Made by a program: the position numbers and the translations under genes. From Macrosoma leucophasiata (taxonomy: Eukaryota; Arthropoda; Insecta; Lepidoptera; Hedylidae): a stretch of 64,000 nucleotides of DNA. The stretch covers positions 4,494,001 through 4,558,000 of the forward strand of contig JAWQUS010000009.1 in the NCBI GenBank assembly GCA_036365455.1, written 5' to 3'. The notes beneath the pieces were generated by a model. The model did no database searches and had not been told where the DNA came from. It saw nothing but the letters and a program-made list of their open reading frames with translations. Below, piece after piece: positions 56,301 through 64,000 of this stretch (its first letter is position 1; the number at the start of each line of letters is the position of its first letter).

Positions 56301-57281
56301 TACAGGCGTGAATTTACGTTTTATTACCTCACGATAACCAGTCCAGCACAGGTAACCTAGTAGTTAAGCGACTTGACTAATTATTATTATCCTGAGGTCG
56401 GAGGTTCGATCCCAATCCAAAGACGAAAATTTCTTTGAATTTTTTCTTTGGGGCCTCTAACGGATTGCCATCTAAATGGCCAGCATCGACGTTCGACATG
56501 TTTGTATTGATTAGTCAGTGCGCACGTTAGGCGCAGGCGCTGTTCCGAAAGAGACTGTCTTTACAGGTGTTCACACGCACTACTGACTGACTGATCTGTC
56601 GTCTATTATTTACATTATCATCTGGTAAACTATCAGACGTGAACCATGATGTACGATGTTCACATTCTATTAAAATATGTGACGTCGTATTCCCGTGTAA
56701 ATTGATTTGGATTATAATCTCTATTATTACAGTTCACACTGCGAACCTTTATGGGTGGGCCGATGTGAGAATGCCGAACGAGCTGTAGAACTGTTGATGT
56801 CGGAACTTCTGCCGTCTGCTACTATACAAGATCATTTAAGTAATTCCGTAAGGTGAGAAATGAGTTGTACGAGTAATCATTTTTAGGGTTTCGCATCGCA
56901 AAAGTAAAAACGGAATGCTTATCAGTCGTACGTCGGTGTGTCTATCTGTCTGTCACCGCCGACCACTGAAAGTGCTGGACCGATTAAGTTGAAATTTGGT
57001 ATACTGCTGTAAATCAGTAACCCAAACATGATAAAGGAATCCGCTTGTGCAAAATTAAACTTTGAATTATCAATATTTATCAGAACCAAACTCAACTATC
57101 CAACGATATCCCACACTATATAGAAAACGAAAAATAAAAAAAATATCCGCGCGTTACATGTAGGGGAGGTACCCTAAATAATTTTATTTATCATGTTTTT
57201 ATTTTACCACTTTGTCGCCATAATTAAGGTGTATACTTGTGCATAATTTCAAGTCTCTAGTACCAATAGTAATAAATCGCT

Positions 57282-57313
<32 letters not shown>

Positions 57314-57656
57314 GACAAGGCGAAACTATAAGGGTTCCTTGTTTACTACGGAACCCTAAACAAAGACGATAGTAGTATATGTATGCATAACGAAATAAAT
57401 AGGAAAACTATTACTACTAAGCAGACTTAATAAGTTTACGAGTAATCACCTGAAGAAATGTAGTTACTTGGAGAAACGGAACACAACACACGCATGGCCG
57501 TATAAATATGGATTAAATAGCTTATTATTCTTCTGTCTAAATGTAAAGAGCTAAAATATTTTCACAAATAATGTAACTAAAATCTACGTAATTCACAGAA
57601 ATGCAGTCCACAAAGTGAGCGAGTTCATAGGAAGATGGCTGAAGATCGTTACGTGA
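53340..57656 (+). CDS. membrane-anchored degenerate SDR-like protein
   Basis: Five exons: 53340-53588, 54631-54873, 55668-55810, 56733-56852, 57599-57656. All introns are GT-AG, and phases 0, 0, 2, 2 join cleanly to TGA. The first in-frame ATG gives 270 aa, but its first residues fall in a repeat tail; the ATG at 53427 (241 aa, MSEAVEAATG) is preferred. A hydrophobic segment (LLLATSALLAYTA) followed by a basic run (RNRIARRQKRQR) predicts a single membrane anchor. Then come ITNTTNAIGKELKQRLELRG, like SDR beta1-alphaA but without the Gly-rich TGxxxGIG, and VDALVVIGAE where NNAG is expected. YSVTSAAFDAVLRASL has the Tyr of YxxxK but Ser in place of Lys. These losses argue against normal NAD(P)-dependent catalysis. 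The cellular role is unknown. The exon 2 donor (GTGCCT) is weak. Confidence 0.75.
53657..53975. mobile_element. hAT MITE (CATAGAGCAAC family), copy B
   Basis: 319 bp, perfect 8-bp duplication TTTTTATA (53649-53656, 53976-53983). Terminal repeats of about 50 bp (CATAGAGCAACGCGGACCAC; GGCCCGTGTTGCTCTATG). In intron 1 of the SDR-like gene. Confidence 0.93.
54100..54510 (+). repeat. GCATTAC-type repeat split by a small MITE
   Basis: 54100-54332 and 54476-54510 form one copy (CACCACCACATTACCTAACC ... CTTGTTTGCCACTTCATGAC). Confidence 0.7.
54333..54475. mobile_element. 143-bp MITE with CTTATTCATAAACGT ends
   Basis: ACTTATTCATAAACGTATTTTAGCT and its near-complement (AGCTAAAACGTATC...ACGTTTATGAATAAG) form the ends. 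Inserted in the preceding repeat, within intron 1 of the SDR-like gene. Confidence 0.8.
55368..55662. mobile_element. MITE-like repeat with AAAAACCGGTCAAGTGC ends
   Basis: AAAAACCGGTCAAGTGCTAG (55373) and CGCACTTGACCGGTTTTTAC (right end) are inverse copies; TACGGAACCCAACACTCC near the right end links it to the GGGTTCCGTA family. It lies in intron 2, and its right end reaches to within about 8 bp of the exon 3 acceptor at 55667. Confidence 0.8.
55863..56320 (+). mobile_element. tRNA-SINE fragment split by a GCATTAC-type repeat
   Basis: SINE body 55863-55963 (GGAGATGTCAATAGGTTCAC, AGCGAATCGTGG) resumes at 56245-56318 (ATGCTTGAATACATGCATTT, CCCTTCGGGCACTACAGG). Between them, 55966-56244, is a complete minus-orientation GCATTAC-type repeat. 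The tRNA-like head is missing. In intron 3 of the SDR-like gene. Confidence 0.82.
56345..56430 (+). repeat. tRNA-like SINE head relic
   Basis: GTAACCTAGTAGTTAAGCGA (A-box-like) and GGAGGTTCGATCCCAATCC (B box) with an AT-rich insert between them. Not foldable as a complete tRNA. Confidence 0.5.
56880..57358. mobile_element. GGGTTCCGTA-type repeat with inverted ends
   Basis: TTTTTAGGGTTTCGCATCGC at the left and ACTACGGAACCCTAAACA at the right; (CTGT)n inside the left end, (GACA)n inside the right. Fills most of intron 4 of the SDR-like gene. Confidence 0.75.
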
Positions 57657-58060
57657 TGAAGAACTATTCAAATTATGAAATAAGTAATTTTAATTAGTAT
57701 GTACGGTGTAAATGTAATATTTGACTATCTGTATTATTATTTCTAATACACACACAGTACCTAAGTACTTATGGGTGAATTTTCAGAAGAGTAGGTATCT
57801 TCATGGTTTATTATCGTTATTAATAGATGATACATAAATCTGAAACTATTAAGATATGATTAGATAGGTAATTTTGGTATTTTACCTAAAATTAACACAA
57901 AAAGAAACTACCTAGCGACCTTCTAAGAGTTCATCCCTGAGTGGTGTACACCTAGTTTTTTCAGACTGGTACGTATATTTAATTTAATTTTGATGAAATA
58001 CATATTGTTAATAATTATATGATATGTTAATAAAATTGAGAGAGAATGTGTCATTTTTAT
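57657..58060 (+). other. 3' UTR of the SDR-like gene
   Basis: Non-coding AT-rich sequence after the stop with AATAAA at 58029-58034 followed by a GT/T-rich stretch. A Helitron begins 33 bp later. Confidence 0.5.
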
Positions 58061-58066
58061 TTTTTA

Positions 58067-58931
58067 CTAGCTGTGCCCGCGACTTCGTCCACGTGAGAAA
58101 AAATATGATTGTTCAGTATCTACCCGGACGAAGAAGTTGGCGCAGCTAATAAAAAAGTAGCCTAAGTTACTCCTTATTACATCAGCTATCTGCCAGTGAA
58201 AGACCCGTCAAAATCGGAGACACTCATATTCTATTTATTTGTATGTAGGTATGCATGTATAAATAAATAAATAAAATACGCTTACACTCACAGCCCCACA
58301 GTAGGTATAAACCTGTGTCGTGGGTGCCGTTGTACACATACAACACATACACAAACACCCAGACCCGAAACAAATATCTGTAGGCCATACAAATATTTGT
58401 CCCGGTGCGGGGATCGAACCCGCGACCCTTCGAATCAAACGGTCATCTCACACCGCTGGACTAACCGGGTCGTTGTATGGTTGTATGGAGATAAAAGTAG
58501 CCTAAGTTACTCCTTATCACATCAGCTATCTGGAAGTGAAAGTGCCGTCAAAATCGGAGACACTCAAATTTTGTATGTAGGTAGGTATGTATGTATGTAT
58601 GTATGGAGATAAAAGTAGCCTAAGTTGCTCCTTATTACATCAGCTACCTACCCGTGGAAGTCCTGTCAAAGTCGGATACACTCCAATCTACTTATTTGTA
58701 TGTATGTATGGATGTATGGAGATAAAAGTAGCCTAAGTTACTCCTTGTCATATCAGCTATCTGCCAGTGAAAGTCTCGTCGAAATCGGTCCCACCGTTCC
58801 AGACAGACAGACAAAAATTGTAAAAAATGTTGTTTTGGTATATGTACCGTGTATACATACATATGCATTTAGTAAAAAGCGGTTATTTTAATATTACAAA
58901 CAGACACTCCAATTTTATTTATTTTTATAGA
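58067..58931 (-). mobile_element. Helitron carrying four tandem units and a SINE
   Basis: On the minus strand it starts TCTATAAAAATAAATAAAAT and ends GCGGGCACAG CTAG followed by T, the Helitron pattern. Inside are four tandem units of about 115 bp (58153, 58489, 58608 and 58721 starts; each with AAGTAGCCTAAGTTACTCC and CAGCTATCTGCCAGTGAAAG). The first unit is followed by an inserted SINE. Confidence 0.8.
58253..58476 (-). mobile_element. second tRNA-derived SINE family
   Basis: On the minus strand: ACCCGGTTAGTCCAGCGGTG (A box region), GGGTCGCGGGTTCGATCCCC (B box), then a body with CAAATATTTGTATGGCCTAC and an A/T-rich (TTTA)n tail. Different from the main SINE family of the window. Inserted in the Helitron. 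Confidence 0.85.
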
Positions 58932-58948
58932 TATATGACTAAATATCA

Positions 58949-59011
58949 TTGTTTGTCTACACTCTCTGCCTACCCCGTTAGGGACCTGGCGTGGAGATAC
59001 ATACATACATA
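58949..59011 (+). mobile_element. LINE 3'-end fragment with (CATA)n tail
   Basis: CACTCTCTGCCTACCCCGTT, AGGGACCTGGCGTGGAGATA, then CATA repeats; the same tail as 46460. Confidence 0.8.
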
Positions 59012-59374
59012 CTAAAAATCATCGAATAATTTTATTATTGATAGCGTGTAAACATAACTCCAGACTAGTAAGTCTGAGCCAATAAGTAAAATTGGCTATG
59101 TTAACTTCATCGCTAATCTCTTAGCTCTCCACTACTACACAGACGAGAAAGAAAGCAAGTTGCAATGTTGGCCTGATGAAAGTGAACTACTGGCACTACG
59201 GCCACATTTTCCTCGTGTATCCATAAAGCGCCTTCTTCACAGGGACTTGTAAGCAACTTTAGGGAATTAATTAAATTTTCTACGTACTTTACCTAAACAA
59301 AATACGTACTAAACGCTGAGTAAATTTTGCGATAGCTGGACTGGAGTTAAGGAAAATTCCTTATCCCTTCACCC

Positions 59375-59658
59375 CATAGAGCAACACGGGCCACCGGCCG
59401 CGGCGGACTGGAGGGGAGTAGCCATAGCGTTTATTACTGATGCAAAACAGTCTGTCATTTTTTGCGGGGGGAAATGCGTGCGACACTACAAAAATCGTCT
59501 ATCTACGAAACTCACACCTTGACTTTAACAAAATACGGAAACAATTTCACGCACACTTAAACATCTAGGCGACAGGTATAGGTCCATTTGGGCTTGTACT
59601 TTGACAGAGGGGAAAGTCTGCATACGGCTACTTAACTTCCTTCCGGTGTTGCTCTATG
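59375..59658. mobile_element. hAT MITE (CATAGAGCAAC family), copy C
   Basis: 284 bp with both ends, flanked by CTTCACCC (59367-59374) and CTTGACCC (59659-59666), 7 of 8 matching. A deletion near the right end removes part of the CCGGTCCGCCGCGG motif. Confidence 0.88.
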
Positions 59659-60090
59659 CTTGACCCCGATTCTTTTCTGACTCAACCAAAATGTGAGACC
59701 CTCCGACCGATAAATAGTAGCGAGTTGAACGCTGAGTGAAGGAAGGGGGAGGGGAGCTGGGTCAGCTGTGTCCTTGACATGTTTGTTATTGCCAAAGTTG
59801 ATGCAACCCAGCTTACCCAGCCTTAGTAATGCTTATCATTAGTCGTGTTTAGCAGCAGTTCTGAGATGGAGAAATCTCGTATAAAATTTCATACAAAATG
59901 TATCAAAAATCAAAGTTCTACCCAAAATTAAACCCTACCCCTTCCCTGCCTCCAATCTATGTTTAATCTTTTAAAAAGCTAAGTTTTTACTAAGCTAGTT
60001 GAAGAAAGATGGAAACTTATGCAGCGATCATTTCGGTTACCGGGGCGCAGTCCGGTCGATGCAAAATTGGTTGATGCGAGAGTGGCTAGG

Positions 60091-60215
60091 CTTTCAGTAG
60101 GATGCCACGACATGCCACGGGATGCCCCGTTAAGCCGCGAAATGCCCCGGTATGCCACGGAACGCCATGGGATGCCGATGCACAACTAGCTGTGCTACGC
60201 CATGCCACGACGTCA
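60091..60215. repeat. degenerate 10-bp tandem repeat (ATGCCACGGG)
   Basis: At least eight consecutive 10-11 bp units from 60100 to about 60182 (ATGCCACGGG, ATGCCCCGTT, AAGCCGCGAA, ATGCCCCGGT and so on), with more ATGCCACG text near 60208. GC-rich in AT-rich surroundings. Confidence 0.7.
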
Positions 60216-60649
60216 GTGAGCGCCGGCCCTAACGGTACATATTTCGTACCTGCTGCCTATGAAATTAATTGCCATTGTCAAATTATCGCTATCACTTCCT
60301 TTGGGGGTAAATAAGTAGGTAAGAATAGGTACGAATTGACAAAATAAAATCATAAATCTTTACCCAACTTTAAACTAAAGCCGTCAGTTTATCGAGTACA
60401 ACACCTGAATGGCGAAATTACATACAATTATTAATGAGAAAAGTATTTTAGCTGAATTTTACGGTTAAGTTGGTGCTAATGAAAATACAGAAGAATAATA
60501 CCTACTGATTATCATCGCTGAACTAGCGTCCTATTCAAATGGTTTTGCTCGCCATTATTCGGTTAACGCACTTGCTTGCGGAAGAATTTTTCTCCACTAG
60601 TAGGCATTGGGGTCGTAATTACTTGTAATCAACATCATTATTTCAGCCG

Positions 60650-60962
60650 AAAGACGTCCACAGTAATTATTTACAACCAATCGATTTATTTACGATATTT
60701 TTTTATTTTTATTAACGATATTAATCGATATCAAATCGCCATCCCTACTAGATTATCTGTGGGGTTATTTATTGGTCTGTTCTGTAATCTGTGGTGTGGT
60801 ATCGAAATGGAGTGATAAAGTGTCAAACGTGTCTACTTAAACCTAACAAATCCCTTTTAGTTTATTGTAATGCTCTCAGCACTTTAAAAAATTGTACAAT
60901 ATATCTATCGAGTATGTTAATTTCGTGTGCATTTGTGTTTCGCCTTAATCCGCAGCAGAAAC
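60650..60962 (+). promoter_or_regulatory. probable promoter and 5' UTR of the ZCCHC7-like gene
   Basis: No repeat is seen in the 300 bp before the ATG. It has an AATCGATATC motif at 60723, close to the insect DRE core (TATCGATA) found at housekeeping promoters. The start site is not resolved. Confidence 0.3.
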
Positions 60963-63900
60963 ATGGAAGAGGTGAGAGCGGACATGTTTAGAATAGGTTA
61001 CCATAATTGTGTCATATCATACCATACTCCATACTTTCATTTGGTTATTCTGTTCAATTCTAGGAGCTTAACAATGAACTGGAAGAACGATTGTACGCTG
61101 AACTGCACTATGCGGACGAGTCGCAGGTGGATGTTACAGATGGAAAGGAACTGAAGTGTTTAGTGGAGAATGCGCCGTGTAGCACAATACGTCGGTACTG
61201 GCGCTCGAGCGACGACCAGCCGTCGCCCTATCAAAAGGTCAACACTCCCAAAGATCCTGTAGATGGGCCGGAAAAGGCCCTAGCTAAGCCACATGGGGAG
61301 AAACGCGCATCCACTTCTCTACCGCCCGACCTCTCCATATTCCAGTCCCCCGTGCCGCACAATGCAAAACAATCAATTGAAATACTGGAAAACGATCACG
61401 GCAGCGCGCGCGTCGTCGAGATCGAATCGAGTGATGAAGATGAGGTTGTGGAAGTTGTTTTACCTCCTAAACCAACTATAACAATAGAAAGTTCAGATGA
61501 TGAAATAACAGTTACAAAAGTTTCCCCCTTAAAAGCTGAAAAGAAAAATGGAATTGAATACAAAGAAGGTCACACTGACAGAGAATTGACAAGCCCCGTT
61601 CCATCTGTAGTCTCATCTGTCTCCGATGAATTCATAAGAGGTGACTGCATTGCATTGAAAATATCTTCACGACACCCTAACAATGAAAGATTTGATTTTA
61701 GTCTTCACGGATCAGATCTCATTGATCAAACTCCACCTAAAAAGAAAAAGAAGAAGAAAAATAAAGATGCAACCTCGACTCCTATTGCTTCCACACCCAC
61801 ATCAGATACATCTGCCGTTAATGTCGATGGATACTTTGCAACACCCAAGAGTAAAGCTAAAAACAAGAGACAGCGAACTAAATCTTATCAAGTCTCAGAA
61901 AAGAGTGTACCTAATGCAGATGTTTATGATTCAGACAGCAACCAATCTATAACGGAAACAAATAAAACACTAAACTCAGACTCTGTTACAGATAAAGATT
62001 TTCTAACAATAGATGTTTATGAATCAGAATCATGCCAGCCAGCGACTGGCAAGCAGGCTGAAAACTGTAACAATCAACAAAACAATGAAATTGACAGTTC
62101 TAATAGCAACAGCAGTGGCACACAAATAGAGGCTCCATCAACTATTAATAATCCGTCATTGCACCCCGAAACAGTGATTAATTTAACCAATCTGGACAAT
62201 GATGATGCAACAATCAATGAAAATATTGTAATGGCTAATGTAACAGGATTACGTGAATCAGAAACCTATGATTATGAGTATATTGTGAGAACCGATGATG
62301 CTGCCAAATTTGGCTCTACGAAGGTGCCTGCTATTCTGAATGAAGATTTGGATTTTGATAATTTGAAGGGCAAAGATAAAATTTGTAAACGTAGACGGTA
62401 TTCCCTCACAACCCTCCGTGCTGAGATGGAGAAATTTTATAATGAGAGCTGGGGAGGTGAGAATTTTAATCATCGGGAAATACAGAAGACTATGTCACGT
62501 AAGTGTACTATTGTATAATTTATTTGGCTGCATCTGAATTTATGTGGCAACAGCTTAATTCTTAAAAAACTCAGTCTATTTCAAGATTTTTTTGTCATCT
62601 TTTTTCTACAATCTGTCTCCTGTAATTGGGACAATAAGTAGCGATGTAAGTCTTGTTATTTTAGTGGGCTTGTAAGGTTTTTAAAGATGTAACAATGTAT
62701 GGCCCCGTATTTACTATTACAGACACATAATAACTTAGGTCTCAGGGGTGGAAACGCATCTACATTTTGACCTCTGGTTTTTGTGTAGACGTTTATAAGC
62801 TGCAGTCATCACTTAACATCAATGGGAGCTGCATGTTTGCTTGCCACCTTCCTTACATAAAAAAAAATCTTATCTCTTCACAATGGCAATGTGCCTAAGA
62901 ATCTAGTCTCTATTACAAATGTTTTAATGTTTTAATTACAGTTTTAAAAAATCCTGCTTTGAAAAGATGTAGGTAAACATACTAATATTTTACAATATAA
63001 CATTACTAACTATGTGATAACATTGTAACTACTAATTATGAAAAATGTTAACTATGCAATTACATTAGTAGTATTAAATAGGTAGTTGTCTAATAACTTT
63101 CTCAAGCAATTATCAAGATTATAATACTTAATAAATAAATTGTAATCTTATTTTTTTAAATTCATTACTCTAAGTAACTTATAATATGGTGTTTAAACTG
63201 TTGTGATTTTAATTGACCACTGTATTGTTGTAGGAGACAAAAGTTTGTGGGTAATAGATCCTAAAGACAGGATGCCAGGACTAAGCAAACGTAAAGTCAC
63301 GTGAGTAATAATATCTATACTTAAATCACATAATGATAAATTGAGTTTCAACAAAAAAAGTAGCATTTGCACCATTTTTTCGGTGAAACTGCCAGTGCTA
63401 TCTGAGGGTGAGGTCAAGAGTCTTAAGAATCGGCGTATACATAAGTATGTATGAAGATAATGATGAATGTAGAAGAAAAGCAGGATTTCGGGCGCTCCAC
63501 ACTGTGCCTACCGCATAAAGGAGTTGGCGTGAAGATGCATACACAATAAACTGCTACTCGGTAGAAGTAGCTGTTGTGTAGAAATGATCTAGTCTTGTAC
63601 AGAATAACTTCTATTCCATTTTTGGTAAAACTCCAGTGACGGAGTTTGTGGGCATCCTTATTACCTAATTTACTTACTGCTAAATGGCAGTGTACAGCAC
63701 TAGTACAGAAGGATTAATTTCATTTTTTTGTAATAAATTTTGCAGTGATAGTCGTATAGAATTATTGTGGTTTCCTAGATGTGCTTCTTCTGCTGTGACG
63801 CTTATCGCTTTTGACGCAGTTTGAATTGTATTATTGTCAAGTGTAAACTGTCTGAAGAGTCCAAAGTCCATCATAAAATAAAACGAGCGTGTTATTTACA

Positions 63901-64000
63901 TTTCAGGTGCAATTACTGCAACCGGCCGGGTCACCGCGACGACGCGTGCCGCCTGAAGCCGCCCATATGCTACATGTGCGGCTCCACTGGACACTACGAA
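60963..64000 (+). CDS. ZCCHC7: ZCCHC7/Air-like CCHC zinc-knuckle protein (5' part)
   Basis: Exons: 60963-60971, 61064-62498, 63234-63300, 63907 to beyond the window; all GT-AG, phases 0, 1, 0, for 535 codons so far. The N-terminus MEELNNELEERLYAELHYAD resembles the acidic start of vertebrate ZCCHC7 (EVEFQLYSQIHYAQ). Exon 2 (478 aa) is low-complexity: two SIM-like acidic patches (VVEIESSDEDE near residue 119, TITIESSDDE near 139), a lysine run (PKKKKKKKNK near 228, likely nuclear signal), and paired DVYDSDSNQS/DVYESESCQP motifs. Exon 3 gives KSLWVIDPKDRMPGLSKRK before the knuckles. Exon 4 holds a complete knuckle (CNYCNRPGHRDDAC, C-x2-C-x4-H-x4-C) and the start of a second (CYMCGSTGHYE). In the known family these knuckles bind RNA and the noncanonical poly(A) polymerase in TRAMP-type nuclear surveillance. 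Other CCHC proteins such as CNBP are less likely given the N-terminus. Confidence 0.82.
62690..62868 (+). repeat. GCATTAC-type repeat, 5'-truncated, in intron 2 of the ZCCHC7-like gene
   Basis: AACAATGTATGGCCCCGTAT, GGTCTCAGGGGTGGAAACGC, AGCTGCAGTCATCACTTAAC and CCACCTTCCTTACATAAAAA. Same strand as the gene. Confidence 0.8.
63408..63700 (+). mobile_element. LINE tail and GCATTAC-type fragments in intron 3
   Basis: 63408-63545 is a decayed LINE 3' end (GAGTCTTAAGAATCGGCGT, CGGGCGCTCCACACTGTGCC). 63622-63700 is a short GCATTAC-type fragment (TAAAACTCCAGTGACGGAGT, ACTGCTAAATGGCAGTG). Both on the gene's strand. Confidence 0.65.

Noticed and set aside
61091..62518. Taking the TTG at 61091 as the start of a 475-aa protein
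   Set aside because: TTG is not a normal start in animals. Upstream sequence joins cleanly through TAG|GAGCTT to an ATG exon at 60963, restoring a family-like N-terminus.

Overview
This is an AT-rich eukaryotic nuclear window, almost certainly from a moth or butterfly. The basis is spliced genes with GT-AG introns, a repeat content typical of Lepidoptera (short Helitrons ending CTAG, a tRNA-derived SINE with a GGGGTAGGCAGAGG tail, an RTE-like retroposon with an (ATT)n tail, many hAT MITEs) and frequent GTAGGTA/TACCTAC strings. There are no bacterial-type operons, CRISPR arrays or rRNA genes. All protein-gene calls come from reading and joining exons by eye.

Three host genes are supported, all on the + strand. 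(1) 3357-4139: a two-exon gene for a 132-aa histone-fold protein, the CHRAC-16/CHRAC1 subunit of ISWI chromatin-remodelling complexes. (2) 53340-57656: a five-exon gene for a 241-270 aa membrane-anchored, degenerate short-chain dehydrogenase/reductase-like protein that lacks the usual catalytic motifs. (3) 60963 to beyond 64000: the first four exons of a ZCCHC7/Air-type CCHC zinc-knuckle protein (TRAMP-type nuclear RNA surveillance), cut by the window end inside its second knuckle. The genes are independent neighbours; nothing suggests a shared pathway.

The other roughly 90% is mobile-element debris. 0.6-3.0 kb: a dispersed repeat and a broken CR1/Jockey-like LINE with a fold-back junction. 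6.7-9.9 kb: a nested pile in which a 2.8-kb hAT element splits a tRNA-SINE and itself holds a Helitron, an RTE-like retroposon split by a TTAA-flanked fold-back element, and a second tRNA-SINE. 10-18 kb: a GC-rich poly(A) retroposon, LINE fragments, a hAT MITE and a SINE-laden hAT-like element. 20-22.8 kb: Helitron and LINE pieces. 22.95-24.58 kb: a GC-rich 15-bp minisatellite whose unit is nearly palindromic and leaves long reading frames open on both strands. 25-36 kb: sparse, with hAT elements, a second GC-rich retroposon and a few MITEs. 37-52 kb: SINEs, a Helitron, a 695-bp hAT element, an internally deleted mariner and several large inverted repeats, plus an unexplained GC-rich island at 42.3-43.6 kb. 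53-64 kb: the two 3'-side genes with introns full of MITEs and SINEs.

Many insertions can be dated relative to one another because their target-site duplications are still readable. Those duplications, the two-copy comparisons and the shared SINE/LINE 3' tail are the most informative signals here.
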